A stretch of 64,000 nt of DNA. Origin: Nonomuraea typhae (GTDB taxonomy: Bacteria > Actinomycetota > Actinomycetes > Streptosporangiales > Streptosporangiaceae). The position numbers and the translations under genes were made by a program. The stretch's first letter is position 1; each line of letters begins with the position of its first letter. Of this stretch, positions 32,835 to 40,971 are shown one piece after another. The stretch is from the NCBI RefSeq assembly GCF_009760925.1, contig NZ_VRLV01000017.1:124001-188000 (forward strand), written 5' to 3'. Under the pieces are notes generated by a model that did not search any database, was not told the origin of the DNA, and saw nothing but the letters and a program-made list of their open reading frames with translations.

Positions 32835-33208
32835 TGCCCGATCGGGACGCGCGGGAGTGGTGGGAGCGGCTGGCCGGAGGGGAGTTCGCCGTCCAGGAGT
32901 GCGAGGCGTGCGGGGTGCGGCGGTGGCCGGCGCGGGCGTTCTGCGCGCACTGCCGGAGCGAGGAGTGGCGATGGCGGGCGATCGAGCCGGTCGGCACGGT
33001 GGAGAGCTGGGTCGTCAGCCACCGGCCCTTCGGCGACGGCGCGACCGTGGTCATGGTACGGCTGGCGGCGGTGTCCGGCGGGCCGGTGTACGGCTCCTGG
33101 GAGGCCGTCCGGGAGCCTGTCGGCGGGGAACAGGTGAGGGCGTCGTTCACGGATGTGGACGACGCCCCTACGCTGATCGCCTGGCGGCCCTATGGGCAGC
33201 CGCTGTAA
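32834..33208 (+). CDS. DUF35 OB-fold/zinc-ribbon acyl-CoA-associated protein (ChsH2-like aldolase partner)
   Basis: A 124-residue protein: an N-terminal helix, a zinc ribbon with Cys at 23, 26, 37 and 40 (CEAC and CAHC) and an OB fold (GTVESWVVSHRPFG). DUF35 proteins bind thiolase-like partners and form the active aldolase complex. The ATG overlaps the Ltp stop by one base (TGATG), so the two are made together. Confidence 0.86.
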   Translation: MPDRDAREWWERLAGGEFAVQECEACGVRRWPARAFCAHCRSEEWRWRAIEPVGTVESWVVSHRPFGDGATVVMVRLAAVSGGPVYGSWEAVREPVGGEQVRASFTDVDDAPTLIAWRPYGQPL

Positions 33209-33544
33209 CCACGGCCGCCCGAGCCAGCGGCACGGCCCCGACCCGCGGGGGCCGGGCGAGGCTGAGATCCATCGTGACCCGGAGCGACGGCACCACCCGG
33301 AGCAGGGCCGAGCCCTGCGGCGAGTTGCGATACCCGTTGTCTATGAGTCCGTGCTCCGCCAGGCGCGCCCCGGAGACCCCGAGCACGGCCTCCCATGAGC
33401 CGTCCCGGCGATCGTGCGTCGTCTCGGTCACGAATCCGTGCACCGGGCATCCGTCGACCATGAGGCCATTGCCCGCATCGGGACGGGCGCCCGGCGTCCC
33501 CCTGAGAGGCGATCGGCCGCTCAGCCCGGGGCGGTACAGGAGAA
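33209..33544. other. Gene-poor stretch with no convincing coding region
   Basis: No reading frame here has normal codon bias plus a plausible start. A 97-codon minus-strand frame (33168-33461) has unremarkable composition and could be a remnant, but I recognise nothing in it. The stretch ends at a strong terminator. Confidence 0.5.
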
Positions 33545-33594
33545 CGCGCCCTGGCGGGCGTGGGGGACCCGCCAGGGCGCGCTTCCTTTCTTCT
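33545..33594 (+). terminator. Intrinsic terminator with perfect 14-bp stem
   Basis: CGCGCCCTGGCGGG (33545-33558) pairs with CCCGCCAGGGCGCG (33568-33581) around a 9-base G-rich loop, followed by the pyrimidine tract CTTCCTTTCTTCT. It is oriented to stop plus-strand transcripts, probably from the Ltp/DUF35 operon 337 bp upstream. Confidence 0.85.
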
Positions 33595-33635
33595 CCGACG
33601 CGGGCGGCGCCAGGACTCCGGCGAGGGATGGAGTC

Positions 33636-34007
33636 CTAGGCCGAATGTCCGCGTACGGAGTCGGTGGGGGAGTGTTCCTCGTATGAGGACTCCCAGGGAG
33701 TGGGCTGTGGTCGCCGACGGCGGTCGGCGATGCGTTGGGCTGCACCAACCGGGTCGTCTATGGGGTGTTCGACGGCGATGCCCTCCTCATGCCAGACAAA
33801 GAATCCGTCTTTGCACCACACGGTCAACTCGGCTAGCACGGACAACACGGCCATACCGTTCCCGTTGCTCTGGTAGGTGTGGGTGAACCCCTGACGATGC
33901 AACGCGTAACGCAGTAGACGTGTTGCCTCGCGGGGATCGTGCCAGGGCAGGTAGCGTCGCAAGCTCGCTTGCTTCGCGAACGGCGTACCCGCGTGGACCG
34001 GCAGCAC
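33636..34007 (-). CDS. Hypothetical protein divergent from the GntR regulator
   Basis: About 123 residues if started at the GTG at 34007; the start is uncertain. The core (WHDPREATRLLRYALHRQGFTHTYQSNGNGMAVLSVLAELTVWCKDGFFVWHE, about 22-75) looks like a compact alpha/beta domain found as hypothetical proteins in many actinomycetes. Polar C-terminal tail. Codon use is less G/C-ending than the rest of the window. It diverges from a GntR gene, 137 bp away, and the pair may be shared-regulated or carried together. Function unknown. Confidence 0.65.
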   Translation of the reverse strand: MLPVHAGTPFAKQASLRRYLPWHDPREATRLLRYALHRQGFTHTYQSNGNGMAVLSVLAELTVWCKDGFFVWHEEGIAVEHPIDDPVGAAQRIADRRRRPQPTPWESSYEEHSPTDSVRGHSA

Positions 34008-34144
34008 CGGCCCTCACCCCCTCACCGGCCTTTCGATGGATTTGTACCAACGAATGGATGATGAGGCTGTCAAGGCCCTTCGGTCAAGGGGTTGTGGCCT
34101 GCTAGAACCAGATCGTCTAAATTGTTGGAACAAAAGGGGTGAAA

Positions 34145-34894
34145 GTGGCAAGACCGTCGCTGTATCAGCAGGTGGCTTCGGAACTTCGGAGAGCCATCTA
34201 CTCCGGCGACTACGGCCCCGGAGCGCAGCTGCCGACCGAGGAAGAGCTACGCTCCCGCCACGGCGTCAGTCGTAACACCGTCAGGCTCGCGGTCGCCGAG
34301 CTCGTCAACGAGGGCCTTGTCACCCGCGCGCCCCGCCGCGGCACGATCGTCAGGGAACGACGTGCGCTGCTGATGCATCCGCAACGCGAATTGGAGCCGC
34401 AGCCCACGGGAGCCCCCCGGGAGGCATTCGCGTACGCCGTCAGCCTGGAAGGCCGCCAGCCCTCCCAGCTCATCGAAGTCTTGACGGTCGATCCGGCTGA
34501 GGACATCGCCAGCAGGCTGGAACTTGATGACGGAAAACTGGCAGTGGTACGGCGGCGCCTGCGTTTCGTCGACGGCCAGCCTTACAACACCAACGATTCC
34601 TACTTCCCGTATGACCTGGTCGCCGAGTCTGAGATCGCCAGGCCGGGCGACATCAAGCGAGGGGCGAACCGGGTCCTGGAAGAGCTCGGGCACGCGCAGG
34701 TACGCGTGGTGGACGACATCTGGGCCAGGATGCCCAACCAGGCGGAGGTTGAGCGGCTCCGTTTGGAGCTGGGGACGCCGGTCGTCGTATATGTCCGAGT
34801 CGGCTACGACCGGGAGGACACGCCGGTCCGCGTCGCCGTGTCGGTGCTACCCGCCGACAAGCACTTGATCAGATACGAGCTCGACAGCCGCTGA
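34145..34894 (+). CDS. GntR/HutC-family regulator with UTRA domain
   Basis: About 249 residues. An N-terminal winged helix (SLYQQVASELRRAIYSGDYGPGAQLPTEEELRSRHGVSRNTVRLAVAEL) is followed by a UTRA effector domain (from about 90). It resembles the KorSA-type regulators of actinomycete integrative plasmids as well as sugar-operon regulators. GTG at 34145 with AAAAGGGG at a good distance is preferred; a GTG at 34139 is also in frame. The region upstream (34060-34140) is AT-rich. No sugar or transfer genes are adjacent, so its target is not evident. Confidence 0.82.
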   Translation: MARPSLYQQVASELRRAIYSGDYGPGAQLPTEEELRSRHGVSRNTVRLAVAELVNEGLVTRAPRRGTIVRERRALLMHPQRELEPQPTGAPREAFAYAVSLEGRQPSQLIEVLTVDPAEDIASRLELDDGKLAVVRRRLRFVDGQPYNTNDSYFPYDLVAESEIARPGDIKRGANRVLEELGHAQVRVVDDIWARMPNQAEVERLRLELGTPVVVYVRVGYDREDTPVRVAVSVLPADKHLIRYELDSR

Positions 34895-35079
34895 TCGAGC
34901 TCGGTTGGGGGTGATCCCGCCGGCCGCGCACAGCGAGAATTCCGCCGCGCTGGGCTGGGGGAGTCGTGCATGCGCCCCCAAATCGTAATTTATCCATATT
35001 TATCCGGTTAGCTGTCGCGTGCCGTGGCGTGCACACGAGATGTGTTCACGCGGGCACCCAGCGCTACGAAGGGTCGATC

Positions 35080-35682
35080 ATGCACTCGAACACCCTCCTC
35101 CACCCGCTCACCCTGCGCCGAGCCGTACCCGCCGACCTGCGCGGAGTCCTCTCCCTCCTCGCCGACACGGCGGAGTGGCTCTGCGCGCGGGGCATCCGCC
35201 AGTGGCCCCGAGGCGGCTTCGGCCCCGAGCGGATCGCCCCGCTGATCGACGAGCACGTCCTGTTCGTCGTGGACGACGAGCTGAGCTACTTCGACCCCGA
35301 CCAGGCCGAGCGGCCCGTCGCCACGATCGCCCTCGACGCCCACGCCGACTCCGAGTTCTGGACCCCGGCCGACCACCCCGCGGCCGCCCTGTACGTCCAC
35401 AAACTCGCCGTCGCCCGCCCCTGGTCGGGCAGCGGCCTGGGTGAGGCGCTCCTCGACTGGGCCGGCGCCACCACCCACGCCTCCGGCCGCCCCTGGCTGC
35501 GCCTGGACTGCGCCAAGTCCAACCCCGGCCTGCAGGAGTACTACCGCAAGCGGGGCTTCCGCCACCTGCGCACGGTCGATCTGCCCCACCGGTCCTCCGG
35601 CGCGCTCTTCCAGCGCCTGGCCGTGCCGTCCTTCTCGACGGCCTTCCGCGACCTCACCGTGGCGGACCTGATCAGCGCCTGA
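35080..35682 (+). CDS. GNAT-family N-acetyltransferase
   Basis: A 200-residue GNAT protein: TLRRAVPADLRGVLSLLADTAEWL at the N terminus, YVHKLAVARPWSGSGLGEALLDWAG as the acetyl-CoA-binding strand and pyrophosphate loop, and LDCAKSNPGLQEYYRKRGFRHL, the typical C-terminal motif with Tyr. Substrate unknown. ATG at 35080 after GAAGGG. Downstream are three short imperfect repeats. Confidence 0.85.
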   Translation: MHSNTLLHPLTLRRAVPADLRGVLSLLADTAEWLCARGIRQWPRGGFGPERIAPLIDEHVLFVVDDELSYFDPDQAERPVATIALDAHADSEFWTPADHPAAALYVHKLAVARPWSGSGLGEALLDWAGATTHASGRPWLRLDCAKSNPGLQEYYRKRGFRHLRTVDLPHRSSGALFQRLAVPSFSTAFRDLTVADLISA

Positions 35683-35696
35683 CGCGCGGGGGTGCG

Positions 35697-35765
35697 GCGA
35701 CGTCCGTGGCGCTTCCTCGGCTCACGTCCCTGGTTCCTCAGGCGACGTCCGTGGTGGTTCCTCGG
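35697..35765. repeat. Three imperfect repeats of about 23 bp downstream of the GNAT gene
   Basis: Units starting near 35697, 35722 and 35743 share ACGTCC, a GTGG or CTGG step and TTCCTC; the first and third are the closest pair. It lies between two convergent genes, GNAT and cutC, and encodes nothing obvious. Confidence 0.6.
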
Positions 35766-35800
35766 GTACGGCGCCGCCGCACCCGCCCGCTCGCCGGCGT

Positions 35801-36481
35801 TCAGTCGCGATCCACGAGGCCACGCCAGCGCGCGACCAGGGCCGGGTCCACGGACGCCTGCCACGAGGGCCGCACGGCGCTGCCCACGTGGAAGGCGCGC
35901 ACGCCGTAGTCGAGCAGCGCCCGCACGTGCGGCGGCTTGAGCCCGCCCCCGGCCAGGATGAGCCCGGCGTCGCCCGCCTCGCAGCGGGACTTCAGCGTCC
36001 GCAGCCCGTCGCCCACGCCCGCGGGATCGCCCGAGGTCAGCACGGTGGCCAGGTTCGGCAGCAGGCGCACGGCCCGCCAGCTCGCGGAGGTGTCGGCGGC
36101 GTAGTCCACCGCCCGGTGGAACGTCCACGGCAGCGGCGAGACCGCGTGGATCATGGCCTCGGTGGCGGCCAGGTCGACGGCCCCCTCGGCGTCGAGAAAG
36201 CCGAAGACGAACCCCGCGGCGCCCGCTTGCGCCAGCGCCTTGGCGTCGTTCCTGAGCCGCTCGAGCGCGTCGGCGTCGGCGGTGAACCCGGCCTCGCTCC
36301 GCAGCATCACCATCTGGGGGAGCGCGCATTCTGCGGCGATGGCGGCGACCGTCTCCGGCGCGGGCGTGAGTCCGTCGGCCGCCATGTCGGCGACGACCTC
36401 CAGGCGGTCGGCGCCACCCTGTTCGGCGGCAACGGCGTCGCGCACGTCGAGCGCGATCACCTCGAGGAGGGATCCGGTCAT
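35801..36481 (-). CDS. cutC: CutC-family copper homeostasis protein
   Basis: A 226-residue TIM-barrel protein: LLEVIALDVRDAVAAEQGGADRLEVV, GLTPAPETVAA, MLRSEAGFTADADAL, WTFHRAVDYAADTSAS, VLTSGDPAGV and ILAGGGLKPPHVRAL are the characteristic CutC segments. Linked to copper handling in early work, though the activity is unsettled. ATG at 36481; no ribosome-binding site is visible, and TATAAC nine bases upstream suggests a leaderless transcript. Confidence 0.9.
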   Translation of the reverse strand: MTGSLLEVIALDVRDAVAAEQGGADRLEVVADMAADGLTPAPETVAAIAAECALPQMVMLRSEAGFTADADALERLRNDAKALAQAGAAGFVFGFLDAEGAVDLAATEAMIHAVSPLPWTFHRAVDYAADTSASWRAVRLLPNLATVLTSGDPAGVGDGLRTLKSRCEAGDAGLILAGGGLKPPHVRALLDYGVRAFHVGSAVRPSWQASVDPALVARWRGLVDRD

Positions 36482-36626
36482 GCAGGAGAGGTTATATGGT
36501 GCGCTACTGGTCCACTGCACCCGATTCCCTGACAATCCAGACAGCTGACGGACAACCCTGCAGTCAAGCCCGGCCCATCCTGCCCCAGAACGTCGGCCAG
36601 GGCGGGCTTTCCCGCGATTACCCAGG

Positions 36627-37784
36627 TCAGGACTGCGGCTCGCCCAGGGCGGACCGGGCCCTGGCCAAAGCGGTCACCAGTGTCTTGATCGTCGCCGGCT
36701 CGTCCATCATCCCGTCCACCTGCCGCCGCTGCTCCCAGGCCGCAACCCGGGCCGCGTAGCCGTCGTAGGTGGCCAGGTGGAAGGCGTACACGACGGCGAA
36801 CCTGCTCACCAGGTGCGAGGGGTGCATGTCCCAGCCCTGGTAGAAGCCGTGCGCCAGCGAGTGCCTGACCAGCGCCGCGTGCCGCCGCCACAGCGCGTGC
36901 ACGTCGGCCGTCGCGGGCGAGGCGGGGGAGGCGGCCAGCGAGCCGTCCGACACCTCCACCCCGGTGCCGGCGAAGGCGGTCTGCATCACGTGCCGGGCAT
37001 GATCGCAGGCGGGGTGGTCCAGGCGCTGCTCGTGCGGAGGCAGGCCGATCGCGGCGGTGTAGTCGAAGACGCCGAAATGCGCCGCCGCCAGCCGTTCCCC
37101 GGCCAGGCCGGCCCGCAGGAACGGCAGCGTCTGCGGCGCCTCCACCTGGATCTCGAACCGCAGCGGGTCCAGGCCGAGCCCCTTCTCCAGCTCCTCCAGG
37201 AAGGCGGTGAACTGCTCGAGGTAACCCTCCATGAGGACCTTCGGAAAGGTCAGCGCGAAGCCGCGCGGCAGCGTGCCGATCCGGCCCACGACCTCGGTCA
37301 GGAACCCGTCCAGCGTGCGCACGGACCGCTCGGGGTCGGCGTCGGCGAACGACTTGACCCGGATGCCCCAGCGGCGCGGCAGCGTCCCGGCCGCGTGCAT
37401 CGCGACCACCGCGGCAGCGGCCTGTTCCACGTGGCCGTCCTCGTCGTCGGGCCGCACGCCGTACCCGTCCTCGAAGTCGACGCGCACGTCCTCCACCGGC
37501 TCGGCGGCCAGCTTGGCCAGCAGCCGGCGGTGCACCTGCCCGGCCAGGCCCGCGTCCACCCCGAACACCTCGGCCAGTTGCCCCGGCTCCGCCAGGTGCT
37601 CCCCGGCCAGCGCCAGCGCCTGCCCGCCCCACTCCGCCACCGTCTCGGCCGAGAAACGGTCGGCCGGAACGTAGACCGTGTGCACCGGCTGCCAGCCGGC
37701 CGGAGTCATCGGGTAACGGCTCTGCTGCAGCCGGTACTCCTGCGCGAACCCGGTGATCGACCGATGCCCAACGGTGACACGCAT
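36627..37784 (-). CDS. HpcH/HpaI-type aldolase/citrate-lyase-like protein
   Basis: A 385-residue protein related to HpcH/HpaI aldolases and malate/citrate lyases. VRVDFEDGYGVRPDDEDGHVEQAA carries the acidic metal-binding pair, and FEIQVEAPQTLPFLRAGL and AHFGVFDYTAAIGL form later barrel strands. Probably cleaves or forms C-C bonds of a 2-oxo acid with Mg2+; substrate unknown. ATG at 37784 with GGAGGAGAAC at proper spacing. Divergent from the caspase-like gene, 63 bp away. Confidence 0.8.
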   Translation of the reverse strand: MRVTVGHRSITGFAQEYRLQQSRYPMTPAGWQPVHTVYVPADRFSAETVAEWGGQALALAGEHLAEPGQLAEVFGVDAGLAGQVHRRLLAKLAAEPVEDVRVDFEDGYGVRPDDEDGHVEQAAAAVVAMHAAGTLPRRWGIRVKSFADADPERSVRTLDGFLTEVVGRIGTLPRGFALTFPKVLMEGYLEQFTAFLEELEKGLGLDPLRFEIQVEAPQTLPFLRAGLAGERLAAAHFGVFDYTAAIGLPPHEQRLDHPACDHARHVMQTAFAGTGVEVSDGSLAASPASPATADVHALWRRHAALVRHSLAHGFYQGWDMHPSHLVSRFAVVYAFHLATYDGYAARVAAWEQRRQVDGMMDEPATIKTLVTALARARSALGEPQS

Positions 37785-37847
37785 GTTCTCCTCCGGAAAC
37801 GCGGCGCTGGCAAGCTCGCCGAGCATCTCACAGCTTCGGAGGACCTC

Positions 37848-38771
37848 ATGCAGGCCACCCGTGCCGCGCTGTTGATCGCGACCACCACGCAGGAAGACCC
37901 CGGTCTCGCCCAATTACGGTCGCCCGCGAGTGACGTAGGCACGCTGGAGACGGCGTTACGCGCGGGCTTCGACGTGAGAAGCGTGAGCGACGCCGCGCGG
38001 GGCGAGATCCTGGCCGAGCTGACCGCCTTCTTCTCCGGCCGCGGGCCGGACGACGTGCTCCTGCTCTACCTCGCCTGCCACGCCGTCGTCACCCCGGCGG
38101 AACTCGTGCTGGCCACCCGGGCGACGACGCGCTCCGATCCGGCCGCCGCCTCGGTGCCCTTCGCCGCCGTGACGCGCGTGATGGCCGCCACGGACGCCGG
38201 GCACGTCGTGCTCGTCCTCGACTGCTGCTTCAGCGGGCCGGAACGGGGCGCCGTGGAGCTGACGGCGCCGGCGCAGGTCCTGCTCAGCGCCACCGACACG
38301 GTCGAGTACGTCTTCGACCAGGGCATGATCCGCGGCCGGGGCGCCCCGTCGAAGCTCACGCCGGCGCTGGCGGAGATCCTGTCCCACGGGCTGCCTGGCG
38401 AGCCGGAGGTCACCGCGACGGCGCTGCGCGGCCTGCCGGCGGCCGTCGTGCGGATCGACGAGCCCGGCCTGCTCCTCACCCGCGGCGTCGCGCTGCCCCG
38501 GGCTCCGGCCCCGGTCCAGGACACCCCCCGGCGCACCTCGGGCGACTGGGCCGTCCGCGTCCTCTACTGGGGCCTGGTCCTGGTCGGGCTCAGCTTCCTG
38601 GCCATGCTGGCCTCCGGCTGGGTCGCCTGGCGGATCTGGCAGCCGGGGATGCCCGGCGACGCCCTCGACCTGCTCGGCGTGGTGCTCGGCATCGGCCTCG
38701 CCCTGCTGGGCGTGGGCACGGTCCTGTGGGCCGTCGCCTTCGCCGTCCGGCGGTGGCGGGCCAGGAAATAG
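37848..38771 (+). CDS. Caspase-like (C14/EACC1-type) peptidase with two C-terminal transmembrane helices
   Basis: A 307-residue protein. RAALLIATTTQEDPGLAQLRSPASDVGTLETALRAGFDVRSVSD, then the His-containing DDVLLLYLACHAV (His78) and VVLVLDCCFSG (Cys126-127) follow the plan of actinobacterial EACC1-type caspases, though the usual HG after the His strand is HA here. Two hydrophobic segments at about 235-260 and 270-300 anchor it, with the catalytic domain in the cytoplasm. EACC1 caspases are predicted parts of bacterial conflict systems. ATG at 37848 after GGAGG. Followed 53 bp later by a CPBP protease. Confidence 0.8.
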   Translation: MQATRAALLIATTTQEDPGLAQLRSPASDVGTLETALRAGFDVRSVSDAARGEILAELTAFFSGRGPDDVLLLYLACHAVVTPAELVLATRATTRSDPAAASVPFAAVTRVMAATDAGHVVLVLDCCFSGPERGAVELTAPAQVLLSATDTVEYVFDQGMIRGRGAPSKLTPALAEILSHGLPGEPEVTATALRGLPAAVVRIDEPGLLLTRGVALPRAPAPVQDTPRRTSGDWAVRVLYWGLVLVGLSFLAMLASGWVAWRIWQPGMPGDALDLLGVVLGIGLALLGVGTVLWAVAFAVRRWRARK

Positions 38772-38824
38772 GGGGTTGGCGGTTGTCGTCCGGCGGCGGC
38801 GCGCCGGGAAGTAAGGTCCTGACC

Positions 38825-39706
38825 GTGAGAGACAACCCGCTGCTCGCCCTGGCCGCCACCGGCAGGCGGCGCACCCGTCCGGCCCTGGCGGTCGTCATCG
38901 CGATCGCCGCCATCCTGCTGGGTGAGATCATCGCGGCGATCGTCTTCCTCATCACCGGGCAGCCCGCCGACCCGGCCTGGAAGACGCTGACGCAGCTGGT
39001 CGTCGGCTTCGCGCCCATCACCCTGCTGATCTGGGCCTGGGTCCGGTTCTACGAAGGACGCGGCTTCCGCACCCTCGGATTCACCCGGCCGGCCGCGGCG
39101 ACACGCTCGGCCCGCGGCCTGCTGGCCGGAGTCGTCTCCTTCGCCCTGGTGACCGTCCTCCTGGTCGCGCCGGGTCTCACCGTGACGGAGAACGTGCCGC
39201 AGGGCGCGGCGGCGATCGGCCCGGCCCTGCTGATCCTCGTGGGCTGGATCGTGCAGGGCTCGACCGAGGAGATCGTCACCCGCGGCTTCCTGCTGCCGGT
39301 CGTCGGCGCCCGCTACGGCGCGGCCGCGGGCGTCGCGGTCTCCTCGCTGCTGTTCGCCGCCCTCCACCTGCTCAACCCGGGCATCAGCGCGCTGAGCCTG
39401 GTCAACCTCGTCCTCGTCGGCGTCCTCCTCGGTCTCTACGCCCTGTGGGAGGGGGCGCTGTGGGGCGTGTGCCTGTGGCACGCGGCCTGGAACTGGGCCC
39501 AGGGCAACGTCTTCGGCTTCGAGGTGAGCGGCCAGAACACCGGCCTGCCGGCGGTCGTGGACCTGAAGGAGAACGGCCCGGACGTGGTCACCGGAGGCAT
39601 CTTCGGCCCGGAGGGCGGCCTGGCGACCACGCTCGTGCTCGTGCTCGGCATCGCCGTCATCGGCCTCGGACTGCGTCGCGCATCGCGGCCAGGCCGACCA
39701 GCTTGA
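38825..39706 (+). CDS. CPBP-family intramembrane glutamic protease
   Basis: A 293-residue multi-pass protein with the CPBP/Abi motifs: GSTEEIVTRGFLLP (EExxxR), LLFAALHLLNPG (FxxxH) and LWHAAWNWAQG (HxxxN/xxN). This family includes Rce1-like CAAX processing proteases and bacteriocin-immunity and MroQ-type peptide processing proteases. GTG at 38825. The last 50 bp overlap the convergent fprA gene. The position next to a caspase-like protein may be functional or chance. Confidence 0.88.
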   Translation: MRDNPLLALAATGRRRTRPALAVVIAIAAILLGEIIAAIVFLITGQPADPAWKTLTQLVVGFAPITLLIWAWVRFYEGRGFRTLGFTRPAAATRSARGLLAGVVSFALVTVLLVAPGLTVTENVPQGAAAIGPALLILVGWIVQGSTEEIVTRGFLLPVVGARYGAAAGVAVSSLLFAALHLLNPGISALSLVNLVLVGVLLGLYALWEGALWGVCLWHAAWNWAQGNVFGFEVSGQNTGLPAVVDLKENGPDVVTGGIFGPEGGLATTLVLVLGIAVIGLGLRRASRPGRPA

Positions 39707-40961
39707 CCCGCTCGCCCCGTCCGAGGGTCTTGGCCAGTTCCTCCTCTGCGGCCTCGATGCGCAGCCACGCCTCGTAGCTGACCGGTTCGACGCCGCGCTC
39801 GGCCAGCAGGCCGTCCAGGGGCTCCCGCCGTACCCGCTCCTGACCGTCGAGGTCGGCCAGCAGCGTGCGGACGGTCTCGGCGGCGTCGGACTTGTTGGTG
39901 CCGATCACCCCGGTAGGCCCGCGCTTGAGCCAGCCGGAGACGTACTCGCGCCCGCGCACCCGGCCGGCTTCGTTGGGCACGGTCATGGAGCCGGTGTCGA
40001 ACGGCACGCCGGGCAGCGGGACGCTCTGGTAACCGACCGAGCGCAGCACCATGCCGACCGGCAGTGTCTCGAAGACGCCGGTCCCGACCACGCGCCCTTC
40101 CTCCGACAGCCGGGTGCGCTCCAGCTTCAGCCCCTCGACCCGCTCGGTGCCGAGGATCTCGACCGGCCGTAGCCAGAAGCGCACGTCCAGGCGCCGCGGA
40201 CGGCCGATCGGCGGCCGGGCGGCCCAGGACTGCAGCACGTCGATGTTGCCGCGGATCTGGCGTGGGAAGTCGCCGCCGAGCACCACGGCCTCGTCGGGCC
40301 GCACGCACACGTCGGCGTTGGCCAGCTCGCCGAGCTCGCGCAGCTCCTTCAGCGTGAACTTGGCGTGCTCGGGGCCACGCCGGCCGATCATGTGGATGGC
40401 CTTGACCTGGCTGTCGCCCAGCCGTTCCAGCACGTCGTGGGGAACGTCGGTGGCGGCCAGCTCCGCGGCGGTCTTGGCCAGGACGCGCACCACGTCCACG
40501 GCCACGTTGCCGACGCCGATGACCGCGACCTCCGGGCTGTCCAGCTCGAACCGCGACGGATCGACGTCGGGATGCCCGCAGTACCAGTTGACGAAATCGG
40601 TGGCCGCCACGCTGCCGGGCAGATCCTCGCCGGGAATGCCCATCCGGCGGTCCACCATGGCGCCGGTGGCGTAGACGACCGCGTCGTACCGTGACAGAAG
40701 GTCCTCGACGGACAGATGCTCGCCGAGCGTGACGCCGCCGAGAAAGCGCACCTGGGGCAGCTCGAGCACACGGCGCAGGTAGTTGGCGATGGATTTGATC
40801 GAGGTGTGGTCGGGGGCGACGCCATATCTCACGAGTCCGTACGGCGTGGGCAGCCGTTCCAAGACGTCGACCTGAACGGGTTCTGCTGACTGCTTGACCA
40901 GCGCTTCCGCTGTGTAGATGCCCGCTGGGCCCGACCCTACTACCGCGACGCGCAACGACAC
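39657..40961 (-). CDS. fprA: FprA-like NADPH-ferredoxin (adrenodoxin-type) reductase
   Basis: A 434-residue reductase of the adrenodoxin reductase type: RVAVVGSGPAGIYTAEALVKQ (FAD GxGxxG), RLPTPYGLVRYGVAPDH, VAVIGVGNVAVDVVRVL (NADPH loop), and RGPTGVIGTNKSDAAETV near the end. It passes electrons from NADPH to a ferredoxin serving P450s or oxygenases such as those of steroid catabolism. GTG at 40961 after GAGGAGG; it begins 10 bp after a truncated AMP-binding gene and is the last gene of the operon that starts at operator F. Confidence 0.9.
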   Translation of the reverse strand: MSLRVAVVGSGPAGIYTAEALVKQSAEPVQVDVLERLPTPYGLVRYGVAPDHTSIKSIANYLRRVLELPQVRFLGGVTLGEHLSVEDLLSRYDAVVYATGAMVDRRMGIPGEDLPGSVAATDFVNWYCGHPDVDPSRFELDSPEVAVIGVGNVAVDVVRVLAKTAAELAATDVPHDVLERLGDSQVKAIHMIGRRGPEHAKFTLKELRELGELANADVCVRPDEAVVLGGDFPRQIRGNIDVLQSWAARPPIGRPRRLDVRFWLRPVEILGTERVEGLKLERTRLSEEGRVVGTGVFETLPVGMVLRSVGYQSVPLPGVPFDTGSMTVPNEAGRVRGREYVSGWLKRGPTGVIGTNKSDAAETVRTLLADLDGQERVRREPLDGLLAERGVEPVSYEAWLRIEAAEEELAKTLGRGERVKLVGLAAMRDAVRGR

Positions 40962-40971
40962 GCTTGCCTCC

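Noticed and set aside
33168..33461. 97-codon minus-strand frame
   Set aside because: Composition is not distinctly gene-like, no ribosome-binding site, overlaps the DUF35 end; may be a remnant at best.
33959..33972. KstR2-like palindrome (GCAAGCTCGCTTGC)
   Set aside because: Spacing between CAAG and CTTG is four instead of two, and it lies inside a coding region near its 5' end without a -10-like sequence.
35080..35682. GNAT gene as RimI-type ribosomal acetyltransferase
   Set aside because: GNAT signature is clear but no RimI-specific feature or neighbouring tsaD/rps genes are present; left as generic acetyltransferase.
36506..36521. dre-like DasR site before cutC
   Set aside because: ACTGGTCCACTGCACC matches the recalled dre consensus only in part, with a broken right arm.
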